Shown here: piece by piece, positions 23,870 to 33,003 of the stretch
Layout: each line of letters starts with the position of its first letter
How positions within the stretch are numbered: the stretch's first letter is position 1
NCBI RefSeq assembly: GCF_002217205.1
Contig: NZ_MUGT01000038.1
Location: forward strand, 1-33,003
DNA from: Flavobacterium branchiophilum NBRC 15030 = ATCC 35035
GTDB lineage: Bacteria; Bacteroidota; Bacteroidia; Flavobacteriales; Flavobacteriaceae
DNA: 33,003 nt
Direction of reading: 5' to 3'
Notes under the pieces: model-generated
What the model was told of the DNA's origin: nothing
Databases searched by the model: none
What the model saw: only the letters and a program-made list of their open reading frames with translations
Program-made: the position numbers and the translations under genes

Positions 23870-26386
23870 ATGAAAAAAAATACATTTTTACCAAATTTAA
23901 AAGCAATTTTTTCACCAGCTTTATTAATAATGCTTGCTATTTTTGCTTCACAAAACATTTCGGCACAAGTACAAAATAATGGTACCTTATATATAGCCGA
24001 TTCAGGATTGTTTTATGTTCAATCTGGAGTTTATAATTTTGGTGTAGCACCAACAGACCCTACTACAGGAACAACAACTACAACAAGAACAGCATCTACT
24101 TATGGTGTATTATCATTTGGTGATGGTGCAACAACCGCAACTGCATCAGTAGCTACACATTTTAACGACGGTTATACCAAATCCAATACTGCGTCAGCTT
24201 TTGTTTATCAAATTGGACAGACTACTACTTATGCACCTGCAAAGGTTGATGCGTCAGTAGCTGGAGAGGTTGCAGCGGCTTATTACACATCTGCTTACAC
24301 AGATTTAACTTTTGATGGAACTGTTTCAAAAGTATCCTCAACTGGTTATTGGGATATCAAACAATTGACAGGAGCAACCAAAACAGGTAAACTATCATTA
24401 GCTTGGACAGAAAATTTAACCACAGATTTAACAGGGACTACTGGAACACCTTCTACTTCTGATATTACTATAGTGGGTTATAATGGAACTGATTGGGTTC
24501 AAATACCATCAACTGTAGATACAAACAATTTCTTTGATAACGCTGCTAGTGCAATTGGATCAAAAGGGTCTATAACTTCTACTTTGAATATAGATTTGTC
24601 TGGTACATCATTTCAATTTTTTGCCTTAGGTTCAAAAAAAGGAGCTTGTCAAACTCTTGTAGCTTTAGGGTCTCATACAACAACTTGGGATGGATCAGCA
24701 TGGTCTAATGGAGTACCAACTTTAGAATCAACTGCTACAATATCTGGCTCAACTAATTCACCAGGATCATTTGTTTGTAATAAATTAAATTTAAATGCTG
24801 ATTTAAAATTAGCAAACGGAGATGTATTAGAAATAGTAAATGAAGTTACAACAACAGGTGGAAGCAAAATAATATTAGCAAGTGAGGCAAGTATAGTTCA
24901 AAGAAATGGCGCTTCAATTGCACCTTCAATTGAATTAACAAAAGTATCAAGAGCAATGAGAGGTTATGATTATATTTATTGGGGAACACCTGTAAATTCA
25001 AACTTCTTCTCGCAATTAGCAGCAGCTGAAAGTTTCACAACTGCAATAGCAGCAGCACCAACAGCAACATCAAATGTTTTCTTAGATAAATACAAATGGG
25101 TACCAGGTCAAACGGGTGCTTATGGGTCAGCAACTTATGGATGGCAAGCTTTGACAGCTGTCGAAAACGGTAAAGGTTTTATTACAATGGTTAATCCTAT
25201 TGCACCTTTTGATACAACTGGTAGTAATACAGGTATAGTAAAATTAAAAATTGCAGGAACAGCTAACAATGGTGATGTGGTAGTTCCAGTAACAAAAAGC
25301 GCTTTTACTTCAAGTACAAAAAATTACAATTTATTAGCAAATCCATATCCAAGTGCTATAGATGTAGATATGTTCTTGAGACAAAACACTACTATTGATG
25401 GTTTTGTTAAATTATGGACTTCTAAAACAGCTCCTGCTACAATAAGTGGCGTAAATGCAGCTTATACTAGTGCTGATTATGCTATATACAATCCTTCAGG
25501 CTCTGTAAATACTTCACCAATATCACAAACTATATCTGGTAAAATTGCTTCGGCTCAAGGTTTTATGGTTAGATGTACTACCGATGGTGATGTTACCTTT
25601 ACAAACTGTATGAGAGTTACATCTGGAAATAATAATTTCTTTAGAACAGCAAATGAAAATACAAATAATGATACATCTAACTTTGAGAGAAATAGATTTA
25701 AGTTGAACATGACAAATACTAATTTAGGTATATTTAGTCAAATATTAATAGCTTATTCAAATGAGGCTACTACGGGTTATGATAGATTATATGATGCTGA
25801 AAGTGGCTCTGCTAACGCTACTTCAATGTACACTTTATCTGGAATATATAAATTAGCTATTAATGGACGTCCAGCATTTGAATCTACAGATGTAGTTCCA
25901 GTTGGTGTAAAACTTCCTTCAACTTCATCACCTGAATTTGCAACAGCAGTTGCTGAAACCTATAAAATAGGAATAACTGAACAAGAAGGTGTATTTGCAA
26001 ATGGTACAGTTAATGTGTTTTTACATGATAAATTAAACAATACCTATCATGATTTCGCTAATGGTGACTTTACATTTACAACCACAACATCATCTACAGA
26101 TGATAGATTTGAAGTTGTATATCAAAATACTGCATTGGATAACAATACTTTTAACACTAATCAAGTTTTAGCATTTATTAAAGATGAGAATTTAAATATT
26201 GCAGCTTCATTAGCTATGACAAATGTTGAAATATACGATATTACAGGAAAAAAATTACAATCTATTAATATTAATAACGAAAAATCAATAAAGAAAGCTT
26301 TTAATTATGCAGAGGGTTTTTACATTGTTAAAATTAAATTAGATAATGGTTCTATAGTTTCTCAAAAATTAATCAATAAAAAATAA
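23870..26386 (+). CDS. T9SS type A sorting domain-containing secreted protein
   Basis: This 838-aa protein is exported by Sec (signal peptide 1-32, ending ISAQ) and then by type IX secretion. The C-terminal about 80 residues (VEIYDITGKKLQSININ ... GFYIVKIKLDNGSIVSQKLINKK) are the type A sorting domain. The body is Thr/Ser/Ala-rich with beta-strand periodicity and no enzyme motif, so it looks like a surface adhesin or structural protein. Internal segments such as SRAMRGYDYIYWGTPV and NYNLLANPYPSAID recur in flavobacterial surface proteins as I know them. Two cysteines at about residues 260 and 302 could form a disulfide. It lies 81 bp after the small proline-rich gene and 27 bp before the OmpA-family gene. 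Confidence 0.85.
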   Translation: MKKNTFLPNLKAIFSPALLIMLAIFASQNISAQVQNNGTLYIADSGLFYVQSGVYNFGVAPTDPTTGTTTTTRTASTYGVLSFGDGATTATASVATHFNDGYTKSNTASAFVYQIGQTTTYAPAKVDASVAGEVAAAYYTSAYTDLTFDGTVSKVSSTGYWDIKQLTGATKTGKLSLAWTENLTTDLTGTTGTPSTSDITIVGYNGTDWVQIPSTVDTNNFFDNAASAIGSKGSITSTLNIDLSGTSFQFFALGSKKGACQTLVALGSHTTTWDGSAWSNGVPTLESTATISGSTNSPGSFVCNKLNLNADLKLANGDVLEIVNEVTTTGGSKIILASEASIVQRNGASIAPSIELTKVSRAMRGYDYIYWGTPVNSNFFSQLAAAESFTTAIAAAPTATSNVFLDKYKWVPGQTGAYGSATYGWQALTAVENGKGFITMVNPIAPFDTTGSNTGIVKLKIAGTANNGDVVVPVTKSAFTSSTKNYNLLANPYPSAIDVDMFLRQNTTIDGFVKLWTSKTAPATISGVNAAYTSADYAIYNPSGSVNTSPISQTISGKIASAQGFMVRCTTDGDVTFTNCMRVTSGNNNFFRTANENTNNDTSNFERNRFKLNMTNTNLGIFSQILIAYSNEATTGYDRLYDAESGSANATSMYTLSGIYKLAINGRPAFESTDVVPVGVKLPSTSSPEFATAVAETYKIGITEQEGVFANGTVNVFLHDKLNNTYHDFANGDFTFTTTTSSTDDRFEVVYQNTALDNNTFNTNQVLAFIKDENLNIAASLAMTNVEIYDITGKKLQSININNEKSIKKAFNYAEGFYIVKIKLDNGSIVSQKLINKK

Positions 26387-26413
26387 TTTAACCTACAACC
26401 TTTACATAATAAA

Positions 26414-27709
26414 ATGAAAAAATCGTTAATAGCATTTACATTAGTTGCTTTTGGACAGTATGCTACTGCACAAGATAATTCAAAAGTAAAAGAAGATAAG
26501 CCATACAATCAATGGTCTGTTGAAGTTGCTGCGGGTGGTAATAAACCCATAAGGCCTTTTACGACTGGTTTTAATAATTCAGACGGTAATACTTATTTTG
26601 CAAACCCAAAGTTTAATCACTATGAATTTGGTATTAGATATATGGTTAATCCTAAATTTGGTTTAAAATTAGATTTTGGATATGATAATATTAATAACAG
26701 ATCTGGTTCATATTCTCCTGCTACTTTTGAAAACATACAATATAGAATTGGTGTTCAAACGGTTATTAATGTTGGTAGAGTTTTAAATTTTGAAAGTTTT
26801 ACATCAAGAATAGGTTTGTTGTTTCACGGAGGTATTCAAGTAGCTCAATTAACTCCAAAAATAGGGCCGTTTAAAGAGACTACAGAAGATAATGGTGGTA
26901 TTATATATGGTGTTACTCCACAATTTAGAGTTTCAAAAAAGTTTGTTATTACTGCTGATGTTAGTGCAATTTCTAATTTTAGACAACATTATTCATGGGA
27001 TGGGTATTCAAACTTTTTAGATAATACTGCAAATAATAGAAGCGATAATTTATCTGGGTTAATGTATAATACTTCTGTTGGTTTAACTTATTATTTAGGA
27101 AGTAAAGAGAAACATGCTGATTGGTATGTGGAACAAGCTACTGTTGCTGCTACAGTTGATGCGGCAGTTAATAAACTATCTTCTCTTGAAACGATGTTGC
27201 AAGATACAGATAAAGATGGTATTGCAGATTATTTGGATGTGCAAAATGATACACCTCCTGGTATCGCTGTTGATTCACATGGTAATGCAATTACTGCTCC
27301 AATTACAGGTGGTATTAATGGAGAAAATGGTTCAAATGGTGTTGTTACTAAGTCAGATGCAATTAGAGATTTGGCAGATAAAGGTTATTTGAATGTATTT
27401 TATGATGTTAATAAAGATACACCAAACGCGGGATCTACAAATAATATTTTCCATATTATTAAGTTTATGAATTTCTATCCTGATGCTAAAGTTAAGTTAG
27501 TTGGATATACTGATAAGCGAGGAAATAATGTTAAAAATAAAGCATTGTCAGAACGTAGAGCTCAAAAATTGTATCAAACTTTAGTAGCAAGTGGTATTGC
27601 TGCTGACAGAATATCTATTACAGGCGAAGGTATTGATAAAACTTATACAAATGATCCATCTTCAATAGGAATGGATTTATCTAGAAGAGTTTCTTTAGTA
27701 TTAGAATAA
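26414..27709 (+). CDS. OmpA family outer membrane protein
   Basis: This 431-aa protein has a signal peptide (1-19, ending TATA-Q), an N-terminal beta-barrel-like region (about 30-230), and a calcium-binding thrombospondin-type-3-like stretch (DTDKDGIADYLDVQND). A C-terminal OmpA/MotB peptidoglycan-binding domain (about 320-431) follows, with VGYTDKRGN and the continuation LSERRAQKLYQTLV. The barrel would sit in the outer membrane while the C-terminal domain grips peptidoglycan. Being next to a T9SS substrate suggests a joint surface role, perhaps anchoring. An intrinsic terminator follows 26 bp after the stop. Confidence 0.9.
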   Translation: MKKSLIAFTLVAFGQYATAQDNSKVKEDKPYNQWSVEVAAGGNKPIRPFTTGFNNSDGNTYFANPKFNHYEFGIRYMVNPKFGLKLDFGYDNINNRSGSYSPATFENIQYRIGVQTVINVGRVLNFESFTSRIGLLFHGGIQVAQLTPKIGPFKETTEDNGGIIYGVTPQFRVSKKFVITADVSAISNFRQHYSWDGYSNFLDNTANNRSDNLSGLMYNTSVGLTYYLGSKEKHADWYVEQATVAATVDAAVNKLSSLETMLQDTDKDGIADYLDVQNDTPPGIAVDSHGNAITAPITGGINGENGSNGVVTKSDAIRDLADKGYLNVFYDVNKDTPNAGSTNNIFHIIKFMNFYPDAKVKLVGYTDKRGNNVKNKALSERRAQKLYQTLVASGIAADRISITGEGIDKTYTNDPSSIGMDLSRRVSLVLE

Positions 27710-27734
27710 GAAGATCTTATTTAAATTTAAAAAA

Positions 27735-27760
27735 GGCTGTGTTTACACAGCCTTTTTTTT
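27735..27760 (+). terminator. intrinsic terminator of the T9SS/OmpA operon
   Basis: GGCTGTGT and ACACAGCC form an 8-bp stem with a 2-nt loop, preceded by A and followed by eight T. It is strong. Confidence 0.9.
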
Positions 27761-27826
27761 ATTTTTTTGTAACTTTAACTTCTTTTTATATACTAATTAT
27801 TATTAATCGATACTAAATTTTTGTAT

Positions 27827-29077
27827 ATGTTTGTTTATCTTAGATTATTAAATGAGAGTTTCAGATTTGCTATTAATGCACTCCGAAATAATAAGTTACG
27901 TACTTTTTTATCTTTATTGGGTGTTACAATTGGTATTTTTTCTATTATAGCTGTTTTGGCGGCTGTTGATTCTTTAGATAAAAAAATTAAAAAAGATTTA
28001 AGTAGTTTGGATAAAAACACCATGTATGTGATGCGTTTTTCATTTGGACCTTCTGAAATTCCTAAATGGAAAAGAGAACAATTTCCTGATGTTACTTTTG
28101 AAGAATATCAATTTTTAAAAAATAATTTAAGTCAGGCTGAAAATATTTGTTTTCAATATTTTACAAAATCTGAAAGTATTAAATTTGAATCTAATACTGT
28201 CAATCAGTTGAATGTTGTACCCGTATCAGACGAGTTTGATGATATTCAGAAATTAGATTTTCAATTAGGACGTTTTTATAATGAATCTGAATCTAATTCT
28301 GGTGCTGCATTAGTGGTTTTAGGGCACGATGTAGCTTTAAGTTTATTTGAAAATTATAATCCAATTGGTCAAAAAGTTCGATTATACGGGCAACGTTTTT
28401 CAGTTATTGGTGTGTTGAAAAAACAAGGAGAAGGTATGTTTGGAGATAGTAATGATTCTTCTATTTTTATACCCGCTAATTTTTTGAGACGTACTTATGG
28501 AGATAATGCAGATTTTTTAACTCCAGTAATATTAATTAAACCTCAAAAGGGTATTGATATGGATGCCTTTAAAGCCGATATATCGCAAAAAGTTAGAACC
28601 ATGAGAGCTTTGAAAACTGTAGAAATAGACAATTTTTTTATTAATGTGCTTTCAGGGTTTACTGATTTTCTTGATGGTATAATTTCTAATTTGAATATTG
28701 GAGGATGGATTATTGCTGGGTTTTCGTTATTAGTTGGAGGATTTGGAATTGCGAATATTATGTTTGTATCTGTTAAAGAACGTACAAATTTAATTGGTAT
28801 TCAGAAGTCATTAGGGGCTAAAAATAGATTTATACTCTTTCAATTTTTGTTTGAAGCAGTTATTTTATGTATTATTGGAGGTATGATGGGGCTTTTATTT
28901 GTTTGGTTTATTACGCTTATTTTAACCAATGTTTTAGATTTTGAATTTGTTTTAAGTACAAAAAACATGGTTTTAGGTACTATGATTGCTGCTATTATTG
29001 GTTTGATATCGGGTATTTTGCCTGCTATTGCTGCTTCAAAATTAGATCCTGTGGAAGCTATTAGAACTGGTATGTAA
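27827..29077 (+). CDS. ABC transporter permease, MacB/FtsX superfamily
   Basis: This 416-aa (from ATG 27827) permease has the MacB layout: a first transmembrane helix (about 20-42, TFLSLLGVTIGIFSIIAVLAA), a large periplasmic MacB-PCD domain (about 50-270), and three C-terminal transmembrane helices (about 288-310, 340-370, 378-402). The end ILPAIAASKLDPVEAIRTGM is diagnostic. An upstream TTG would add two residues; the ATG is more likely. The ATPase and membrane-fusion subunits are not adjacent. The gene ends one base before recX, so the two are probably cotranscribed. Confidence 0.9.
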   Translation: MFVYLRLLNESFRFAINALRNNKLRTFLSLLGVTIGIFSIIAVLAAVDSLDKKIKKDLSSLDKNTMYVMRFSFGPSEIPKWKREQFPDVTFEEYQFLKNNLSQAENICFQYFTKSESIKFESNTVNQLNVVPVSDEFDDIQKLDFQLGRFYNESESNSGAALVVLGHDVALSLFENYNPIGQKVRLYGQRFSVIGVLKKQGEGMFGDSNDSSIFIPANFLRRTYGDNADFLTPVILIKPQKGIDMDAFKADISQKVRTMRALKTVEIDNFFINVLSGFTDFLDGIISNLNIGGWIIAGFSLLVGGFGIANIMFVSVKERTNLIGIQKSLGAKNRFILFQFLFEAVILCIIGGMMGLLFVWFITLILTNVLDFEFVLSTKNMVLGTMIAAIIGLISGILPAIAASKLDPVEAIRTGM

Positions 29078-29078
29078 G

Positions 29079-29558
29079 ATGTCTAAAGAATTTCCAACTA
29101 TAAAAGAAGCTATTCAAAAACTTGAGTATTTTTGTGCCTATCAAGAACGTTGTCATCAGGAGGTTGTAAGCAAACTTCTAGATTTGAGAATGACTACTAT
29201 CGAAATCGATGAAATTTTGGTTTATTTGATTACCAATAATTTTCTTAATGAAGAACGTTTTTCTTGTGCTTTTGCTAGGGGCAAGCACAGAATGAAACAT
29301 TGGGGAAAAATTAGAATAGTGAGTGAATTAAAATGTAGAGGCATTTCTAAATACAATATAGACAAAGCTTTACAAGAAATATCAGACGAAGAGTATTGTC
29401 AAACATTTGATAATATAGCCAATAAAAATTGGCTTTCAATTACAGAAAAGAACAAGTTAAAAAAGCGGCAAAAATTTTGCGATTACTTGCTTCGTCGTGG
29501 ATTTGAAAGCCAATTGGTTTATGAAAAAGTAAAAGAACTTGAAAGTCAATCAATTTGA
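29079..29558 (+). CDS. recX: regulatory protein RecX
   Basis: RecX binds RecA filaments and limits recombinase activity. The 159-aa protein has three helical repeats: residues about 8-55 (LEYFCAYQERCHQEVVSKL), 56-105 (FLNEERFSCAFARGKHRMKHWGK) and 115-159. The block FLNEERFSCAFARGK followed by a GKIRIVSELKCRGIS segment is typical. It starts one base after the permease stop and ends 4 bp short of the convergent lipoprotein gene. The recA gene lies 430 bp away on the opposite strand, so recX is near but not cotranscribed with recA. Confidence 0.9.
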   Translation: MSKEFPTIKEAIQKLEYFCAYQERCHQEVVSKLLDLRMTTIEIDEILVYLITNNFLNEERFSCAFARGKHRMKHWGKIRIVSELKCRGISKYNIDKALQEISDEEYCQTFDNIANKNWLSITEKNKLKKRQKFCDYLLRRGFESQLVYEKVKELESQSI

Positions 29559-29562
29559 CATA

Positions 29563-29973
29563 TTATGGCACAATTGCTTGATAAGTAGCAAATTGATCTA
29601 CTCCTGCTGTACTGGTTCCTGTCCAAAATTTAAAGGTATATGTTCCAGAGGCTACTGGTCTAAAATTGACCGCTGTTTCATAGAGGTTTTGCGTTTCGGT
29701 TATACAGTTTCCATGTTCATAATTGATTGTATTTATGGCTACTGTTCTAGTAAATCCATTTTTTTCGTAATATAATCCTTGATAAACATAGCAAGTAGTT
29801 GGTTTTCTGTATTTTAGTGTTATGTTTGAAACACTATCTACTTTGAATGTTGTGGGCATTACTACAGATTCTACGGGTAAAGTATCATAATATTCGATAG
29901 ATTGATATGGTTCTTGTTTGCTACAAGAAACAAGTGTAACACCGATTGCAAAACTTAATAAAATCTTTTTCAT
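29563..29973 (-). CDS. small lipoprotein
   Basis: This 136-aa protein has a lipoprotein signal peptide ending LVSC, lipidated on Cys17, followed by SKQ with no acidic sorting residue right after Cys. The mature part is beta-strand rich, with a Cys pair at about 61 and 90 (TTCYVYQG and GNCITE). I recognise no functional family. It starts 12 bp after recA on the same strand and probably shares its transcript, a link I cannot explain functionally. Confidence 0.7.
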   Translation of the reverse strand: MKKILLSFAIGVTLVSCSKQEPYQSIEYYDTLPVESVVMPTTFKVDSVSNITLKYRKPTTCYVYQGLYYEKNGFTRTVAINTINYEHGNCITETQNLYETAVNFRPVASGTYTFKFWTGTSTAGVDQFATYQAIVP

Positions 29974-29985
29974 GTTATTTATAAA

Positions 29986-31020
29986 TTAATTAACGTTACT
30001 TTCTTTGATTTTTAATTTAATTTTTTCTTCCAATTCATCAGCTAATTCTGGATTATCTTTGATTAGTGCTTTTACAGCATCTCTACCTTGGCCTAATTTC
30101 GTTTCGCCATAACTAAACCATGAACCTGCTTTTTTTACGATTTCAAATTCTACGGCTAAATCTAATATTTCACCTGTTTTTGATACGCCTTCGCCATACA
30201 TAATGTCAAATTCTGCTGTTTTGAAGGGAGGAGCCACTTTGTTTTTTACCACTTTTACTTTTGTTCTGTTACCTAAAACGTTTTCACCATCTTTGATTTG
30301 TGCCGAACGGCGAATGTCTAATCGAACAGAAGCATAAAATTTAAGAGCATTTCCACCCGTAGTAGTTTCTGGATTTCCAAACATAACCCCAATTTTTTCT
30401 CGTAATTGGTTGATAAAAAATACAGTGCAATTGGTTTTACTAATGGTACCCGTCAATTTTCTTAAGGCCTGTGACATTAATCGTGCATGTAAACCCATTT
30501 TTGAATCGCCCATTTCGCCTTCTATTTCACTTTTAGGAGTTAATGCTGCTACTGAATCTATTACAACAATGTCTATTGCACCAGATCGAATTAAATTTTC
30601 GGCGATTTCTAATGCTTGTTCTCCATTATCAGGTTGAGAAATAATCAAATTTTCAATATCTACCCCTAATTTTTCGGCATAATGTCTGTCAAAAGCATGT
30701 TCAGCATCAATAAATGCTGCTATTCCCCCGGCCTTTTGGGCTTCTGCTATGGCATGTAATGTTAATGTAGTTTTACCAGACGATTCTGGACCATAAATTT
30801 CTATGATTCTACCTCTAGGATAACCATTTACGCCAAGGGCTAAATCTAAACCAAGCGATCCTGATGAAATGGTTTCTACTTCTACAATAGCTCGATCGCC
30901 CATTTTCATTACGGTTCCTTTGCCATAGGTTTTGTCGAGCTTGTCTAATGTAAGTTGTAAGGCTTTTAATCTTGCTTCTTTTTCGTTAGAAGTTTTGTCT
31001 GCTGTATCTTTTGCTGCCAT
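29986..31020 (-). CDS. recA: recombinase RecA
   Basis: RecA catalyses strand exchange in homologous recombination and stimulates SOS self-cleavage reactions. The 344-aa protein has Walker A GPESSGKT (77-84), Walker [12 protein letters not shown], the L1 loop region and L2 [23 protein letters not shown], and a C-terminal domain ending KIKESNVN. The length is typical. No canonical LexA box was recognised; the leader contains a 17-bp direct repeat and a -7 box. It is followed by the lipoprotein gene. Confidence 0.98.
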   Translation of the reverse strand: MAAKDTADKTSNEKEARLKALQLTLDKLDKTYGKGTVMKMGDRAIVEVETISSGSLGLDLALGVNGYPRGRIIEIYGPESSGKTTLTLHAIAEAQKAGGIAAFIDAEHAFDRHYAEKLGVDIENLIISQPDNGEQALEIAENLIRSGAIDIVVIDSVAALTPKSEIEGEMGDSKMGLHARLMSQALRKLTGTISKTNCTVFFINQLREKIGVMFGNPETTTGGNALKFYASVRLDIRRSAQIKDGENVLGNRTKVKVVKNKVAPPFKTAEFDIMYGEGVSKTGEILDLAVEFEIVKKAGSWFSYGETKLGQGRDAVKALIKDNPELADELEEKIKLKIKESNVN

Positions 31021-31064
31021 TATATTGATAATATTATTTGGAGTAAAATTAATGATTTTTTTTT

Positions 31065-31104
31065 AAATATTATTTTTTTATCTTGTAAAATATTATTTTT
31101 TTAT
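31065..31104. repeat. 17-bp direct repeat in the recA leader
   Basis: AAATATTATTTTTTTAT occurs at 31065-31081 and 31088-31104 with no mismatch, between the -7 element and the recA start. It is AT-rich, so chance or slippage cannot be excluded. Confidence 0.6.
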
Positions 31105-31132
31105 GTGTCTATCAATATTCTAATTTAATCCG

Positions 31133-31140
31133 CAAAAGTA
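31133..31140 (-). promoter_or_regulatory. -7 element of recA
   Basis: TACTTTTG on the minus strand matches TAnnTTTG and would give a leader of about 105 nt. No TTG lies at the expected distance. Confidence 0.45.
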
Positions 31141-31263
31141 ATTTTAATTCTGAAGTTTGTTTTGTTTTTTCAACCAAGTTTTATGGGTTGTACCCTCATT
31201 TTTAAATCGACTATTTATTAGAAAACACGTATTATTATATCATTATTATGTTTAAATATTTAT

Positions 31264-31292
31264 ATAAAAAGGGCTTTCTGTAGTGAAAGCCC
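31264..31292 (-). terminator. intrinsic terminator of amt
   Basis: GGGCTTTC and GAAAGCCC form an 8-bp stem with a 6-nt loop (31271-31292), and on the minus strand it is followed by a T tract. It is 26 bp after the amt stop. Confidence 0.85.
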
Positions 31293-31317
31293 TTAATTAA
31301 AATAAACAAATAACAAA

Positions 31318-32631
31318 TTATAAATTTTCGCCGTGTTGTGTAATGTCAAGTCCAAGTTCTTCTTTTTCTTCGCTTACTCTTAATGGCGTGATTTTATTTA
31401 CTATAAAAAATAAAGCGTAAGAAGCTGTAAAAGCAAAAATAGATACCCCAATTAATGCCTCGATTTGATGGAAAAACAAGTTGGTTTGTCCAAACCAAAG
31501 TCCTTCTTCGGTTAGTGCTGGATTTGCAGCTTTTGAAGCAAAAACTCCAGTTAAAACCATACCAACCATACCGCCAACGCCATGACAACCAAATACATCT
31601 AAAGCGTCGTCTATTTTCCCTTTAGGGAATTTGCTTACCACAAAATTACTAATTACACTAGCCGCTATTCCTATAAAAATAGCATGAGATAAGCTTACAA
31701 AACCAGCTGCTGGTGTGATGGCTACTAGCCCTACTACGGCACCAATACATGCTCCCATAGCAGATAATTTATGGCCTAAAATTTTATCTAAAAACACCCA
31801 TGCCATACCAGCTGCGGCTGCGGCAACGGTTGTAGTACCAAGGGCTTGAACTGCTAATCCATTGGCTCCCATTGCAGATCCTGCATTGAACCCGAACCAA
31901 CCAAACCACAATAAACCAGTACCCAACAATACATAAGTGATACGAGCAGGACTAACTTTTTGTACTTTACGTTTTCCAAGAAACATGGCACCAGCTAAAG
32001 CTGCCCAACCTGCACTCATGTGAACAACGGTACCTCCAGCAAAATCCAAAACACCAAGTTTAAACAACATCCCTTCTGGATGCCAAGTTGCATGTGCTAA
32101 TGGTGCATATATTAGTAAAATAAACAATACCATAAACAATAAGTAGGCCCAAAAACGAATACGCTCTGCAAATGCTCCAGTAACTAATGCTGGTGTAATG
32201 ATGGCAAACTTGGCTTGATACAATGCAAAAAGCATAAATGGAATAGTTGGTGCGAGGCTCCATGCTGTATTTGTACCAACACCTTGAAAAAACATATTTG
32301 GAAGCGGATTTCCGATGATGCCATGGATGGAAGGACCAAAACTGAGTCCAAAAGCAATAACCACCCAAAGTACCGTAACGATAATCATGGCCATAAAACT
32401 TTGTAACATCGTACTGATAACATTTTTTTTGCCAACCATTCCTCCATAAAAAAAACCTAACCCTGGAGTCATTAATAAAACCAAGGCAGTCGAAACCAAC
32501 ATCCAAGCGGTGTCGCCAGTATCAAATTTAATCGTTTCTGTTGGAAGTGGACTTGGAGTTAAAAAAACATTTGAAAATAATGTTAGTACCATTAAAGTGA
32601 TCAAAATCACGCTTAAAATAATCTTTCTCAT
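31318..32631 (-). CDS. amt: ammonium transporter
   Basis: Amt channels conduct ammonium or ammonia across the inner membrane. The 437-aa protein has a signal-peptide-like start and eleven or so transmembrane helices. The paired pore histidines are His204 (GTVVHMSAGWA) and His350 (DVFGCHGVGG). Conserved blocks STALVLLMTPGLGFFYGGM and FAERIRF are present. The C-terminal tail is short and includes acidic residues, the usual docking region of PII proteins, but no glnK gene is next to it in the window. Expression is likely controlled by nitrogen supply; a weak promoter lies at 32656-32687. Confidence 0.95.
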   Translation of the reverse strand: MRKIILSVILITLMVLTLFSNVFLTPSPLPTETIKFDTGDTAWMLVSTALVLLMTPGLGFFYGGMVGKKNVISTMLQSFMAMIIVTVLWVVIAFGLSFGPSIHGIIGNPLPNMFFQGVGTNTAWSLAPTIPFMLFALYQAKFAIITPALVTGAFAERIRFWAYLLFMVLFILLIYAPLAHATWHPEGMLFKLGVLDFAGGTVVHMSAGWAALAGAMFLGKRKVQKVSPARITYVLLGTGLLWFGWFGFNAGSAMGANGLAVQALGTTTVAAAAAGMAWVFLDKILGHKLSAMGACIGAVVGLVAITPAAGFVSLSHAIFIGIAASVISNFVVSKFPKGKIDDALDVFGCHGVGGMVGMVLTGVFASKAANPALTEEGLWFGQTNLFFHQIEALIGVSIFAFTASYALFFIVNKITPLRVSEEKEELGLDITQHGENL

Positions 32632-32655
32632 TGTGTGATGTTTTAAAATTTTTGG

Positions 32656-32687
32656 TAAAAGTATAAAAAAATCATCTACACCCCCAA
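32656..32687 (-). promoter_or_regulatory. possible promoter of amt
   Basis: TTG (32685-32687), a 21-bp spacer and TACTTTTA (32656-32663), one mismatch from the consensus. No sigma-54 (TGGCAC ... TTGC) site was found nearby. Confidence 0.4.
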
Positions 32688-33003
32688 ATAAATTTAAAAT
32701 TTGACTTCATTTTTGTTATTTTATAAATTTAACCCCCTTAAAATTACAGGGTAGCTTTAAAAAAAACGATAAAAAAATTAAATTATTGATAAGCAATGTG
32801 TTTTTTAATACTGGATTGACATCAATATTTTTAATTTTATCCTCTAATTTGTGTTTTTTTGGATTTAGTTTTAAAAAAGTGAGCCAAGATTTTTTTGAAA
32901 TTTTTTTCTAACATACAACCTGCTTCGCTTGTTTGCTATTGCAAGGGTCGTATCCTATATTATACCAAATAAAATAAAAAATTAGCCCAATCTATTGGTT
33001 CTT
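32688..33003. other. right-end non-coding stretch
   Basis: No gene is supported. A minus-strand frame at 32837-32914 encodes a 25-aa basic peptide (MLEKNFKKILAHFFKTKSKK...) with no known homologue. An overlapping stop-terminated frame reads YNIGYDPCNSKQAKQVVC. Both may be part of a GC-richer dispersed sequence at about 32915-32960. Confidence 0.3.

Noticed and set aside
27114..27392. 92-aa plus-strand frame inside the OmpA-family gene
   Set aside because: Leu/Met/Gln-rich shadow frame inside a well-supported gene.

Overview
The window looks like chromosomal DNA of a member of the Flavobacteriaceae (Bacteroidota), close to Flavobacterium. The evidence is an AT-rich sequence, genes with almost no Shine-Dalgarno sites, several promoters of the Bacteroidota type (TTG, 19-21 bp, TAnnTTTG), a type IX secretion (T9SS) C-terminal sorting domain, and a family-typical gene set (DUF3098, LytTR regulator, S41 peptidase, HupE-like protein, sigma-54). 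No rRNA, tRNA or CRISPR array was seen.

Left end (1-5600, minus strand): leuS encodes an unusually long leucyl-tRNA synthetase (about 1192 aa). A DUF559-type PD-(D/E)XK nuclease domain lies in frame inside its editing domain, bracketed by a perfect 34-bp inverted repeat whose arms are themselves GC-rich hairpins. A related GC-rich repeat sits near the 3' end, and an AT-rich segment precedes the KMSKS-type loop. An AIPR-family (abortive infection) gene starts 10 bp after the leuS stop. Beyond it lies a second, diverged copy of the last 112 bp of leuS coding sequence. This stretch is the accessory, mosaic part of the window.

Region 5951-8611 (plus): a cell-envelope and housekeeping cluster, ftsX - DUF3098 - uppP - truB. 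Then come a four-cysteine membrane protein (8768) and, on the minus strand, hupE-like - dCMP deaminase - ctp (S41 peptidase). A TerB-like gene is divergent from the hupE-like gene.

Region 13363-16624 (minus): a self-contained four-gene operon with a consensus promoter and a hairpin terminator. It encodes a short coiled-coil protein, a protein with a predicted longin/roadblock-like domain, a Ras/Rab-like small GTPase and a soluble hybrid histidine kinase. I consider it the best candidate for an undescribed signalling system here.

Region 16674-22975: fbp (minus), divergent from a saccharopine-dehydrogenase-family gene (plus), then asnS - rpoN - LytTR regulator (minus). The LytTR receiver lacks the phosphoacceptor aspartate.

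Region 23564-27760 (plus): a secreted or envelope operon of a tiny proline-rich membrane protein, an 838-aa T9SS substrate and an OmpA-family protein, closed by a strong terminator. Then follow a MacB/FtsX-type permease with recX (plus), a lipoprotein with recA (minus), and the ammonium transporter amt (minus). The last 370 bp hold no recognised gene.
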